Of a stretch of DNA of 64,000 nt, positions 51,869 through 61,123 are shown one piece after another. This DNA comes from Glaciecola sp965660815 (GTDB lineage Bacteria > Pseudomonadota > Gammaproteobacteria > Enterobacterales > Alteromonadaceae). The notes beneath the pieces were generated by a model. That model saw nothing but the letters and a program-made list of their open reading frames with translations, was not told the origin of the DNA and ran no database searches. How positions within the stretch are numbered: position 1 is the first letter of the stretch; the number at the start of each line of letters is the position of its first letter. Location of the stretch: NCBI GenBank assembly GCA_965660815.1, contig CBFIBG010000009.1, positions 119,101 to 183,100 on the forward strand, in the 5' to 3' direction. The position numbers and the translations under genes are program-made.

Positions 51869-53056
51869 CTAAAAAGGGGAATTTTCGTCCAAGGGCATAT
51901 TTTGTTTAGCAAATACTCTATTTCGACCTTGGCGCTTTGCTTCGTATAGAGCTTCGTCGGCCAAATTGATGAGCTCTTTTGGTTTGGTTTTACTAAATGG
52001 CATTAAGTTAGTCACTCCAACGCTTATGGTTACGCTTTTGAGTGAAGTTAGTTTACTGGTTTGATGCGTGATCCGCTTTTTTTGAACGGATAATTGAAGT
52101 TTATTCGCAAAGGCAACGGCGCCTTCAAAACTAATATTGGGCAAGATAATAGCAAATTCTTCTCCACCATACCGAGCGATTAAATCGCCTTTGCGGTTTA
52201 ACAAAGAACTCGCTATATCGCTTATGCTAATTAAGCAGTTGTCACCGGCTACGTGGCCGTAATAATCGTTGTACTCTTTAAAACAATCTATATCGAACAT
52301 GACTAAACACAAAGGTTGATGGTTTCTTTGTGCTCTACCAATTTCCACCTCTAGCATTTCGTCAAAATAGCGCCTATTAAATAGACCCGTTAGCCCATCA
52401 CGTCGTGATATGTCTTGTAACTGTTTTTCAACAAGCTTACGTTTTTCTACTTCTTGCTGTAGCTTAAAATTTAGAACAATTGATTTGACGATGGTTTGAT
52501 TAACGTTTTTCAAAAGTGAATAAACGATGGTGACGTAAAGCAATAAACCGGTAGCGGTAATGACGCCAGTTTCTTGGCCATTAACGGCGATAGAAAAAGT
52601 AGGAATGATGATAACGGGTACCATGAAGCACAATACGCAGTATATGCTCGCCCCATAACCAATAATGGTGGCTGCGGTTAGGCCCAAGATAAAACAAGCC
52701 GTCATTAAAATGTAAAAAGGTTGGTCAGCTGGGATGAAATATACAAAGCCAAAGGCGTAGGAGAAACCAGTTAATGCTGAAATTCCAGCCCAAATATGTA
52801 GCCAAGTTCGTTGTGATAAGTGGTCGTTAATTTTGTTTTTAATTTTGAAAACTGTCACTCTAGCTGCTGACAGCGAAAAAATAATAGAGGCCCAAGCGTA
52901 GAGCTCAAAAGGCTTTGAAACGTCGTATAACCAGATTACCATTAAACAAATTGCGACAATATTGCCGATAGCAATTCGATAAGTTTGACTGTACAGCACT
53001 TTAAGCAACTCTTGTGCAGTATGATTGTTCACAGTTGCTTTTGTTTCATCTTGCAT
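51869..53056 (-). CDS. Membrane diguanylate cyclase
   Basis: Probable cyclic-di-GMP synthase of 395 residues. The N-terminal half has about six membrane segments (residues 30-205) of the MASE type without a recognised ligand motif; a short coiled linker follows (LQQEVEKRKLVEKQLQDI), then GGDEF (about 215-385) with DGLTGLFNRRYFD, active GGEEF (ARYGGEEFAIIL) and an RKGD inhibitory site upstream. It is single and leftward. Confidence 0.9.
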   Translation of the reverse strand: MQDETKATVNNHTAQELLKVLYSQTYRIAIGNIVAICLMVIWLYDVSKPFELYAWASIIFSLSAARVTVFKIKNKINDHLSQRTWLHIWAGISALTGFSYAFGFVYFIPADQPFYILMTACFILGLTAATIIGYGASIYCVLCFMVPVIIIPTFSIAVNGQETGVITATGLLLYVTIVYSLLKNVNQTIVKSIVLNFKLQQEVEKRKLVEKQLQDISRRDGLTGLFNRRYFDEMLEVEIGRAQRNHQPLCLVMFDIDCFKEYNDYYGHVAGDNCLISISDIASSLLNRKGDLIARYGGEEFAIILPNISFEGAVAFANKLQLSVQKKRITHQTSKLTSLKSVTISVGVTNLMPFSKTKPKELINLADEALYEAKRQGRNRVFAKQNMPLDENSPF

Positions 53057-53159
53057 AGATCAGTATTTTTCCTCGCTTATACGTCAAGCGGAATAAGACG
53101 CCAAGGCATTAATATTATATCGGCAGCGCTTGTTAAATTTTAACTGAAATTTGGTAACG

Positions 53160-54311
53160 TTAACCTTTCGTCTGAGCGCTCATAGAATTTTTTTTGGATT
53201 GAACGGCTTGCTCCCAAAATTTTGCGCTAATAGTGTTAATTATGTTGCTTTCTGCGTTCATTAAAATGGCGATACCCATTTCTAGGTCGGGCGAAAAAGC
53301 GACGTCAGCTCTGTAGCCTTGAACCCAACCGCCGTGGTAGTTCAGCTTATAACCTCCAAAGTTGTAAACTCTCCATCCTAATCCATAGTGGGCCGTCCTG
53401 AGGTGCTTTCGCCACTCGCGTCTTCTCAGTTCGTTTTTTGTTTGCACTCTTGGCTGAGTCATTTGGGCCACCATGGTGTTACTGACTACCTCCGGATGAT
53501 TTATTAGCATTGCATTAAGCCATATTTCCATATCTTTAATACTTGCATTTATGCCGGCAGCTGGAGCAAATCGATAGTAATCGTCCTTCACTTTTACCTG
53601 ACGCCATTTGTTTCTAGAGATAGCTGCATGTGGTTTCGCCCAGTTGCCTGAGCTTTCAAGTGCGTTCCTGCCGACTGAGGCTTTCATTTTAAGCGGTGAA
53701 AATAAGTGTTTTTGAAGTTGTTGCGCGTAAGTGGTGTTATTTTGATTGTAATATTCTTCAATGACACCGAAAAGCGCATTTTGGTAAGTATAACAATATC
53801 CTGGTCGGCAAATACTGTCTAGTTTGCTCAACTCTTTTAGTACTCTTGGTCGGTTATAGTTTGCTTCAATCAAGTTATCGTATGCATTTGGCATGAAACC
53901 GGCAGATTGTCCAATAACATGACGCAACAAGATTGGCTTTTCAGTATAGTTGTCGATGGTGTAATTCGGCGTCAATTGAGCAAGCGGTGTTTGCCAATCC
54001 AATTCTTGCAGGCTATTTTGCCTTGCCACTAGCGTTGCGGTAAAAGTCTTTGATACAGACGCTAATCGAAACTTAGTGTTGGCATTTATTTCACTACCAC
54101 CGCGCTCGGTTACGCCATAAAATCTAAACTCAGGGGGCAGCCCTTTGCGCACAATAACCATAGCGAAGCCTGGAATATTGGCTTTTTTGGCTTGAGTATT
54201 TATTTGTTGTGAATAGCTTTCTATCCAATCATTTTCGAACCCTACCGATGCATAGGCAGAGAAGGTGCACACAGTTAGAATGAATACACTAATATTCAAA
54301 TTAGTCATCAT
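53160..54311 (-). CDS. Serine beta-lactamase-family hydrolase
   Basis: Exported S12/class C-like serine hydrolase (esterase, peptidase or penicillin-binding protein; true beta-lactamase activity cannot be inferred). I start at the ATG at 54311 (MMTNLNISVFILTVCTFSAYA), a signal peptide; the frame continues upstream with basic, low-complexity sequence. The 383-residue protein has the active Ser in RLASVSKTFTATL (SxxK), the YxN motif YQN in CYTYQNALFG, and HGGWVQGY near the C-terminus. No lipobox is visible. It is single and leftward. Confidence 0.87.
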   Translation of the reverse strand: MMTNLNISVFILTVCTFSAYASVGFENDWIESYSQQINTQAKKANIPGFAMVIVRKGLPPEFRFYGVTERGGSEINANTKFRLASVSKTFTATLVARQNSLQELDWQTPLAQLTPNYTIDNYTEKPILLRHVIGQSAGFMPNAYDNLIEANYNRPRVLKELSKLDSICRPGYCYTYQNALFGVIEEYYNQNNTTYAQQLQKHLFSPLKMKASVGRNALESSGNWAKPHAAISRNKWRQVKVKDDYYRFAPAAGINASIKDMEIWLNAMLINHPEVVSNTMVAQMTQPRVQTKNELRRREWRKHLRTAHYGLGWRVYNFGGYKLNYHGGWVQGYRADVAFSPDLEMGIAILMNAESNIINTISAKFWEQAVQSKKNSMSAQTKG

Positions 54312-54915
54312 TCGGCAGTTTTTTTTGTGTGCGCGACCTTTACTAAATTTAGAAAAAAAATGAGAAAAAATACAATACATATAACGCTAATGTGCCCTTT
54401 ATTTACAAACTTTTACCTTCCATAGATAGATAGTTTTTACCATAAGTTCAAAACCAATGTAGTTTTCATGCTGATAAAACCAACATTAATTGTAACACAC
54501 CTTGAGCATAGTTACTTATTATAACCATTCACTCCATGGAAAACCCCACCTATGTCCTTAACTATGGCTGAACAACAGATTGTGCAAATGTATCGTTACA
54601 GGTAATTGTATCTTAATACTTGGTGAACAAATGTTGTTTAAATTTATATACCTATTTGAAAAGTTATTTAGAATATTAAGAATGGGCGCGGCACTATATT
54701 TCGTTATTTTTACTTAATATTTGAATTTAAAAGATAAACAGTACAAGCTTTACTAGCAGGTATTGATGGCACATATTTTTTAGCGAACTAATTGGTTAAT
54801 ACAGCAAGTTGCATAGGCTGCTTACCAGACCTGCATTAACATTGAGTAATAACATGCCCATGCACGAAATCTCTATAACTGACTTGAATATATATAATGA
54901 AACTTGGTGTGAACA
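54312..54915. other. Intergenic region upstream of the alkA-like gene
   Basis: About 600 bases, very AT-rich, divergent. A 17-codon frame at about 54552 is too short to support. I see no repeat core, hairpin or RNA gene. Confidence 0.4.
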
Positions 54916-55827
54916 ATGAATAACGAAAAAGGCTATGGACTACAAAATTCGATATCGGTCAGAAGTCAGCATGCAGAACTTGCTGACAATATAAAGATTT
55001 TGCTTAATTATAAGCCTCCTTACGACCATCAATCAGTGTTTTCATTTCTGTCTAAGCGATGTATTGAGGGCAATGAAGTAATCACAGACGATACATTTAA
55101 TAAAATATTGATAATTGACAAACAAACAATAGAAATAAGATTGCAACATAAGCCGAAACAAAATGCCTATCTATTGAGCTTTAATAGCGCGCTTTCTAAA
55201 TACGCTGACGCTATAGTGAAAGTGATCAAGCGCATGTTCGACCTCGATGCTGACCCTATTAGTATTCGCAAATCTTTAAAGAGAGCTGGACTTAAAAAAA
55301 ATGAGATCGTTGAAGGGCTTAGGATCCCTGGTGTTGCTAACGAATATGAAGCGGTTTGCCGGGCTATTTTGGGGCAGCAAGTGTCGGTTGCTGCGGCCAT
55401 TAATAAGCTGAACACTTTCCATCAACATTTCGCAGAACTTAGAAACAACAGCATCAAAACTCATTTTCCGTTGCCGCAAGAAGTAGTGAATTCTAGCCTG
55501 ACTTTTTTAAAAATGCCTCAAGCCAGAAGACAAACCTTGATAGATGTTGCCAAGTTTTTTAGTCGCTTCATTGGTGAGACTGAGAAAAACCTGCTGTCTT
55601 CGCAACAGCAGGTTGAAAAATTACTCGATATAAAAGGCGTGGGCCCATGGACTTTAAATTATGTATTAATGAGGGGTCAGAGTAGATCTGACATCTGGTT
55701 AGGCACCGATTTGATGATTAAAAAGCAGATACTCAAATTACAACTAGCCAACAGAGAGTTTAATAGTGATTTGGCAAGTCCGTACCGCAGTTATTTAACC
55801 TTTAATCTCTGGGAAACAAGCATATGA
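54916..55827 (+). CDS. DNA-3-methyladenine glycosylase II-like
   Basis: Probable base-excision repair glycosylase of the AlkA type, 303 residues, removing alkylated purines. The helix-hairpin-helix region reads LLDIKGVGPWTLNYVLMRG and the likely catalytic aspartate follows in WLGTDLMIKKQI; NEYEAVCRAILGQQVSVAAA matches the family. The N-terminal domain is diverged. It overlaps the next gene by 4 bases (ATGA), giving an alkylation-repair pair with the methyltransferase. Confidence 0.85.
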   Translation: MNNEKGYGLQNSISVRSQHAELADNIKILLNYKPPYDHQSVFSFLSKRCIEGNEVITDDTFNKILIIDKQTIEIRLQHKPKQNAYLLSFNSALSKYADAIVKVIKRMFDLDADPISIRKSLKRAGLKKNEIVEGLRIPGVANEYEAVCRAILGQQVSVAAAINKLNTFHQHFAELRNNSIKTHFPLPQEVVNSSLTFLKMPQARRQTLIDVAKFFSRFIGETEKNLLSSQQQVEKLLDIKGVGPWTLNYVLMRGQSRSDIWLGTDLMIKKQILKLQLANREFNSDLASPYRSYLTFNLWETSI

Positions 55828-56300
55828 ATGTCTATGTTGCCTTTCTTGAGACCGAATTAGGCATTCTGGAAATTAAGGCGGACGATTTCGCTATTATTAG
55901 TATTTTGTTTTGCGATGAGGTCAGCAATCATTCTACAAATAAAATAACAGAGGACGCTAAAACACAGTTATCTGAATATTTTGCAGGAAATAGAAAATCT
56001 TTTACACTTCCGCTTAATCCAATTGGAACGGTATTTCAAAAACAGGTATGGCAGCAACTGTGTTTAATCGAATATGGTAAGACGGCCAGTTACCTTGATA
56101 TCGCGCACATGATAGACAATCCATCCGCGTCAAGAGCCGTTGGGATGGCAAATAGTAAAAATCCAATTAGTATCGTGATCCCATGCCATCGCATTGTTGG
56201 GTCAAATGGTAAGTTGACCGGATACGCCGGTGGCCTCGACAGAAAGGCTCGCTTATTATCATTGGAATCTGAGGCAACACAATTTAGCTTGTCTGAATAA
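55824..56300 (+). CDS. ogt: Methylated-DNA-protein cysteine methyltransferase
   Basis: Suicide repair protein that takes the alkyl group from O6-alkylguanine onto its own cysteine. The 158-residue protein has the active-site PCHR in SIVIPCHRIVGSNGKLTGYAGGL and the helix-turn-helix FQKQVWQQLCLIEYGKTASYLDIA with the arginine finger in SRAVGMAN. It is coupled to the glycosylase gene upstream. Could equally be named a stand-alone Ada-C-type protein. Confidence 0.92.
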   Translation: MNVYVAFLETELGILEIKADDFAIISILFCDEVSNHSTNKITEDAKTQLSEYFAGNRKSFTLPLNPIGTVFQKQVWQQLCLIEYGKTASYLDIAHMIDNPSASRAVGMANSKNPISIVIPCHRIVGSNGKLTGYAGGLDRKARLLSLESEATQFSLSE

Positions 56301-56322
56301 ATTTAAATAAGAGATATATATT

Positions 56323-57213
56323 TTGAGATTGATAGATTTTGCGGAGCTCTTATTTTTAGGAGCAATCTGGGGTTCGTCTTTCATCCTTATAAAATCAGCA
56401 GTGCCCGAGTTCGGTGTGTTTGCATTGGTTGAGGTAAGAGCTTTAGGCGCGACGCTGTTATTATTGCCGTTTGTTTGGCTAAAAAAGCAACAGGCAGATT
56501 TATTTGTCTATTGGAAACGTCTGTTAATTGTGGGGTTGCTCAACACTGCTGTGCCATTTTGCTTATTTAACTATGGTTTAATGCACATGGAAGCCGGTCT
56601 AGCTGCCATATTAAATGGAACAGCCCCCATGTTTGGGATCATTGTGGCGTATTTATATTTGAAAGAAAGCATCGGCATAACGGGGTTAGTTGGCGTCCTT
56701 ATGGGGTTTGCAGGGATTGTATTAATCAGTTATGAACAAACTACATCAGTCAATACGACCATAATTCCTGTGTTAGCAATACTGCTAGCGTGTTTGTGCT
56801 ATGGCATTTCAGCCGCATATTTACGTGCAAAATTGGCACAAGTGAAACCTTTTGCCATAGCCTGTGGAAGTCAATTTTTCACGGCTATAATCTTGATGCC
56901 TTTAGTGCTTTTGAATCTACCTCAAGCTATCCCCCAACCCCAAGCCATTTTTAGTGCTTTAGTTTTGGCATTTCTATGCACCGGTTTGGCCTATGTTTTA
57001 TATTTTGATCTCATCTCAAAAGTGGGCGCTTCTAAAGCAATAACTGTGGGCTACCTTGTCCCCTTGTTTGGAGTCATTTGGGGTTATATCGTATTAAACG
57101 AAACGCTTTCCCATCAAGAATTGATGGGGGGGCTTTTTATTCTGCTTGGTGTAATGTTGGCAACGAATATACATACAAAATTTAAGCGCAAATCAAAAGC
57201 TGCAAAGGTTTAA
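56323..57213 (+). CDS. EamA/DMT-family transporter
   Basis: Ten-helix drug/metabolite transporter of 296 residues with the duplicated EamA fold: GAIWGSSFILIKSAVP and LNGTAPMFGIIVAYLYLKE in the first half, LFGVIWGYIVLNETLSHQELMGGLFILLGV in the second. The substrate cannot be read. The start is a TTG at 56323 with AAGAGAT upstream. It follows the methyltransferase after 22 bases and may be in the same transcript. Confidence 0.87.
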   Translation: MRLIDFAELLFLGAIWGSSFILIKSAVPEFGVFALVEVRALGATLLLLPFVWLKKQQADLFVYWKRLLIVGLLNTAVPFCLFNYGLMHMEAGLAAILNGTAPMFGIIVAYLYLKESIGITGLVGVLMGFAGIVLISYEQTTSVNTTIIPVLAILLACLCYGISAAYLRAKLAQVKPFAIACGSQFFTAIILMPLVLLNLPQAIPQPQAIFSALVLAFLCTGLAYVLYFDLISKVGASKAITVGYLVPLFGVIWGYIVLNETLSHQELMGGLFILLGVMLATNIHTKFKRKSKAAKV

Positions 57214-57305
57214 CAATTTATGGCTCTAAGTTAAATAAGTTGTTGTTTCATATCATATAAGGTCTACACTTTATAATTACTTAAAAAAGAAAGGACAAAC
57301 AAAAG

Positions 57306-58433
57306 ATGGCTGATGTAATTACATGTAAAGCTGCTATTGCCTGGCAAGCAGGTAAACCATTGAGTATCGAAGACGTTGAAGTCGCCCCACCGAAAGCTGG
57401 TGAAGTGCGAATTAAAATAATGGCCACTGGCGTTTGCCACACTGACGCGTTTACATTATCTGGAGAAGATCCAGAAGGCGTTTTCCCCTCAATTTTAGGT
57501 CATGAAGGTGGTGGCATAGTGGAATCTGTCGGTGAAGGGGTCACGACCGTCGAAGTAGGAGACCATGTCATTCCTTTGTACACAGCTGAGTGCGGTAAAT
57601 GCAAGTTCTGTATGTCAGGGAAAACCAATTTATGCAGTGCCGTTCGCGAGACTCAGGGTAAAGGTCTAATGCCAGATGGCACAACTCGCTTTACTTGTAA
57701 TGGCAAGGAAATTTTTCACTATATGGGGTGCTCTACTTTCTCTGAATATACCGTGCTTCCTGAGATTTCTTTAGCTAAGGTGAACCCCAAAGCTCCGCTT
57801 GAAGAAGTTTGCCTTTTAGGATGTGGAGTCACCACGGGGATGGGCGCTGTAACTAAAACAGCCAAAGTCCAAAAAGGCGATACTGTTGCCATATTTGGAT
57901 TAGGGGGAATTGGGCTTTCAGCCATAATTGGTGCGACTCAAGCTAACGCTGGACGAATAATTGGAATTGATTTAAACGACAGTAAATTTGAATTAGCGAA
58001 AAAATTAGGCGCGACTGACTGCATTAACCCCAACGATTTTGATAAGCCTATTCAGGACGTGGTAGTCGATATGACCGATGGAGGCGTAGATTTCTCGTTC
58101 GAATGTATCGGCAATGTTAACGTGATGCGTTCCGCACTTGAATGCTGTCATAAAGGTTGGGGCGAGTCAGTTATCATTGGTGTCGCGGGTGCTGGTCAGG
58201 AAATTTCCACGAGACCTTTTCAATTAGTCACTGGACGGGTATGGCGCGGTACCGCGTTCGGGGGAGTCAAAGGACGCTCTGAATTACCGGGTATTGTCGA
58301 AGACTATTTAGCAGGTAAATTTGCCTTAAATGACTTTATCACGCACACCATGCCCTTAACAGACATAAACCATGCTTTTGAATTAATGCACGAAGGTAAA
58401 AGTATACGAAGCGTAATTCACTACAATGCCTAA
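57306..58433 (+). CDS. frmA: S-(hydroxymethyl)glutathione dehydrogenase (class III alcohol dehydrogenase)
   Basis: Oxidises the glutathione adduct of formaldehyde with NAD. The 375-residue protein shows the catalytic-zinc ligands in ATGVCHTDAFTLSG and GHEGGGIVESVGEG, the structural-zinc cysteines ECGKCKFCMSGKTNLC, and the NAD fold IFGLGGIGLSAIIGA. Length and motifs are those of class III enzymes. Its operon partner frmB follows after 66 bases. No frmR is seen upstream. Confidence 0.96.
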   Translation: MADVITCKAAIAWQAGKPLSIEDVEVAPPKAGEVRIKIMATGVCHTDAFTLSGEDPEGVFPSILGHEGGGIVESVGEGVTTVEVGDHVIPLYTAECGKCKFCMSGKTNLCSAVRETQGKGLMPDGTTRFTCNGKEIFHYMGCSTFSEYTVLPEISLAKVNPKAPLEEVCLLGCGVTTGMGAVTKTAKVQKGDTVAIFGLGGIGLSAIIGATQANAGRIIGIDLNDSKFELAKKLGATDCINPNDFDKPIQDVVVDMTDGGVDFSFECIGNVNVMRSALECCHKGWGESVIIGVAGAGQEISTRPFQLVTGRVWRGTAFGGVKGRSELPGIVEDYLAGKFALNDFITHTMPLTDINHAFELMHEGKSIRSVIHYNA

Positions 58434-58499
58434 CCTGATTGCTCGACTGTCAGATATTTTCGCATAGTTGACTTAACTTTAAAGGATGTGGGAGTTTCC

Positions 58500-59333
58500 A
58501 TGAAAGTAAAAAATATTAGCTGCAACAAGAGTTTTGGTGGCTGGCATAAACAGTATACTCATTGTTCTGAAGTAAATAAATGCACTATGCGTTTTGCTAT
58601 TTATTTGCCTCCTCAGTGTAACGATGGGACAGAAGTACCGGTCGTTTATTGGTTATCTGGGCTAACTTGCACAGATGAAAACTTTATGCAAAAAGCCGGT
58701 GCGCAGCGAATTGCTGCCGAATTAGGGATTGCAATTGTCGCGCCTGACACGTCACCAAGAGGAGACGATGTCGCAAACGATGAAAATTACGACTTGGGTC
58801 AAGGAGCAGGGTTTTATGTCAATGCTACACAGGCTCCTTGGTCGATGCACTATAATATGTATGACTATATAGTAAAAGAATTGCCTAAATTGATTGAGGA
58901 TAATTTTCCAGTTACCGATAGTCGCGCAATTGCAGGGCATTCTATGGGAGGACATGGAGCGCTGATGATCGCTCTTAAAAATCCAGATAAGTTTACTTCT
59001 TCTTCAGCATTTAGTCCTATTACTAATCCAATAAATTGCCCTTGGGGCCAAAAGGCGTTTTCTGCATACCTAGGAGATGATCAAACTGCATGGCAAGAAT
59101 ATGACTCAGTATCTTTACTTAAGAGAGCGACCAAACACGTTCCCATTTTAGTTGATCAAGGATTAGACGATAACTTTCTTACTGAACAACTAAAACCAGG
59201 TTCGCTTCTGGAGGTTTCGGTTGATAGTGGTTACCCACTTACTATAAACCAGCGAGAGGGCTACGATCACAGTTATTTCTTTATTGCGTCGTTTATCGAA
59301 GAACATTTACAATTTCATGCAACTCACTTCTAG
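58500..59333 (+). CDS. frmB: S-formylglutathione hydrolase
   Basis: Hydrolyses S-formylglutathione to formate and glutathione, completing formaldehyde removal. The 277-residue alpha/beta hydrolase has the nucleophile in AGHSMGGHGALM, the acid in VDQGLDDNFL and the His in YDHSYFFIASFIEEH, with VYWLSGLTCTDENFMQKAGAQR near the start. I start at the ATG at 58500, with GGATGTGGGAG upstream, not the GTG-like start four codons earlier. Confidence 0.95.
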   Translation: MKVKNISCNKSFGGWHKQYTHCSEVNKCTMRFAIYLPPQCNDGTEVPVVYWLSGLTCTDENFMQKAGAQRIAAELGIAIVAPDTSPRGDDVANDENYDLGQGAGFYVNATQAPWSMHYNMYDYIVKELPKLIEDNFPVTDSRAIAGHSMGGHGALMIALKNPDKFTSSSAFSPITNPINCPWGQKAFSAYLGDDQTAWQEYDSVSLLKRATKHVPILVDQGLDDNFLTEQLKPGSLLEVSVDSGYPLTINQREGYDHSYFFIASFIEEHLQFHATHF

Positions 59334-59750
59334 CGTATATTATAGCTCTATTTTGCTTTAATAGATTCATTAGGGGCTCCAGGTTATGCCCCTCTTTTAA
59401 TTTCGAGAGATTTGCGTCTAGTAGCATACTCTTAATTAAAGAACATCAGCTAAATCGGATTGGGTCCTAAACTGATTTATGGTGAAGTTAAATTGTGAAA
59501 TATATTCATGGTTATTTCGCTGCATACCGTTTACTGGCGTAAAATTCGTATTATCAACTAACAGTCAATAAAGATAGTTAGCATTCAACTGTATGAAACC
59601 TTTACGTCAAAGATCGTACTTCTTTATGGAATGGCTTGTACTCTGTCGGGTTTTTAAATGCTAAAGCGAATAGGGTTAGACTTTAAAATAAGCTGACAAT
59701 ACTAAAGGCTTTTTGTACACTTTATGTTTTTAAATTAGAAAAGGAATGAG
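59334..59750. other. Intergenic region frmB / glmU
   Basis: About 417 bases. It holds the frmB terminator at 59372-59400 and then AT-rich sequence with the glmU promoter region. No ORF or repeat core was seen. Confidence 0.5.
59372..59400 (+). terminator. Intrinsic terminator after frmB
   Basis: Six-base GC-rich stem AGGGGC / GCCCCT with a 10-base loop followed by CTTTTAATTT, 38 bases after the frmB stop. Confidence 0.75.
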
Positions 59751-61112
59751 ATGTCTCTATCAGTTGTCATTCTAGCGGCCGGAAAAGGCACTAGGATGAA
59801 GTCTAGCCTGCCCAAGGTCCTGCACAAAATTGCCCATAAACCCATGGTTGAGCATATTATCAATACCGTTCAAGAATTAGGATGCGAGAGCATTAACCTA
59901 GTATACGGTCACGGAGCAGATCAGTTGCAACAAGCTCTTGGAAATTACCCGGTTAACTGGTGCTTGCAAGCCGAGCAATTGGGGACTGGCCACGCAGTAA
60001 TGCAGGCGGTTGACAATATTCAAGATCAAGAAGATGTCTTGGTCTTAGTCGGAGATGCGCCTTTAATTTCGGTGGAAACTCTGAAAAAATTGATAGAAGC
60101 AAAACAAGATGCCGACTTAGCGCTTCTTACAGTAGATCTTAACGACCCAACTGGAATGGGTCGTATCGTCAGAGATGAGTCTGCAAACATAACCGCCATA
60201 GTGGAACATAAAGATGCCTGTGAAGAACAGCTCGCCATCAATGAAATCAACACTGGGATGATGGTAATGGGCGGCGCAGATTTAAAAAAATGGCTCTGTA
60301 ATTTATCTAGCGATAACGCTCAAAACGAATATTATTTAACCGACGTAATAGCCATGGCTGCCAGTGAAGGAAAGCGTATAAGTAGCGCTCAACCAAGCTG
60401 GCATCGAGAAGTAGAGGGTGTCAACAATCGAATGCAACTTGCCTCTCTGGAGCGAGCGTATCAGCTAAGACAAGCCGAAGCATTGATGATGCAAGGCGCT
60501 ACCTTAGCGGATCCCCACAGGATTGATATTCGTGGAAGTTTGACTGTTGGTAATGATGTTTACATTGACATAAACGCGGTTATTGAGGGGAAGGTTATTT
60601 TAGGTGATAACGTAACAATTGGCCCCAACTGCGTATTGAAGAACTGTGAAATAGGAAGCCACTGCTCAATTGAAGCGTTCTCACTGATTGAAGATTCAAT
60701 CGTGGCTCAACAATGTAATATTGGTCCTTACGCAAGACTTCGGCCTGGCACTCAGCTTGCCAAAGGTGCCAAAGTCGGTAATTTTGTTGAAATCAAAAAA
60801 GCCCATATTGGTGAAGGAGCAAAAGTCAATCATTTGAGCTACATTGGCGATGCCGAAGTAGGAGCTCAGGCTAATATCGGTGCGGGCACCATTACTTGCA
60901 ATTATGATGGCGTGAACAAATCAAAAACTCAGATCGGTGCGGGCGCCTTTATTGGGTCGAACTCATCATTGGTGGCGCCTGTTTCAGTTGCTGACGGCTC
61001 TACCGTTGGCGCAGGCAGCACCATTACTAAAAATGTAGAAGAAAATCACTTAGCCATTGCTAGAGGCAAACAACGAAATATTGCTAATTGGCAAAAGCCG
61101 ACTAAAAAATAA
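59751..61112 (+). CDS. glmU: Bifunctional GlcNAc-1-phosphate uridyltransferase / GlcN-1-phosphate acetyltransferase
   Basis: Makes UDP-GlcNAc for peptidoglycan and lipopolysaccharide. The 453-residue protein has the uridyltransferase domain (VILAAGKGTRMKSSLPKVLHK, LGTGHAVMQA, VGDAPLIS, NEINTGMM) and a left-handed beta-helix acetyltransferase domain (IGPYARLRPGTQLAKGAKVGN, NHLSYIGDAEVG, GAGTITCNYDG). It is followed by glmS after 11 bases. Confidence 0.97.
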   Translation: MSLSVVILAAGKGTRMKSSLPKVLHKIAHKPMVEHIINTVQELGCESINLVYGHGADQLQQALGNYPVNWCLQAEQLGTGHAVMQAVDNIQDQEDVLVLVGDAPLISVETLKKLIEAKQDADLALLTVDLNDPTGMGRIVRDESANITAIVEHKDACEEQLAINEINTGMMVMGGADLKKWLCNLSSDNAQNEYYLTDVIAMAASEGKRISSAQPSWHREVEGVNNRMQLASLERAYQLRQAEALMMQGATLADPHRIDIRGSLTVGNDVYIDINAVIEGKVILGDNVTIGPNCVLKNCEIGSHCSIEAFSLIEDSIVAQQCNIGPYARLRPGTQLAKGAKVGNFVEIKKAHIGEGAKVNHLSYIGDAEVGAQANIGAGTITCNYDGVNKSKTQIGAGAFIGSNSSLVAPVSVADGSTVGAGSTITKNVEENHLAIARGKQRNIANWQKPTKK

Positions 61113-61123
61113 GGAATAACTCA

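Noticed and set aside
54552..54605. 17-codon frame before the alkA-like gene, considered as a leader peptide
   Set aside because: No run of regulatory codons, no attenuator hairpin, and more than 300 bases from the next gene.
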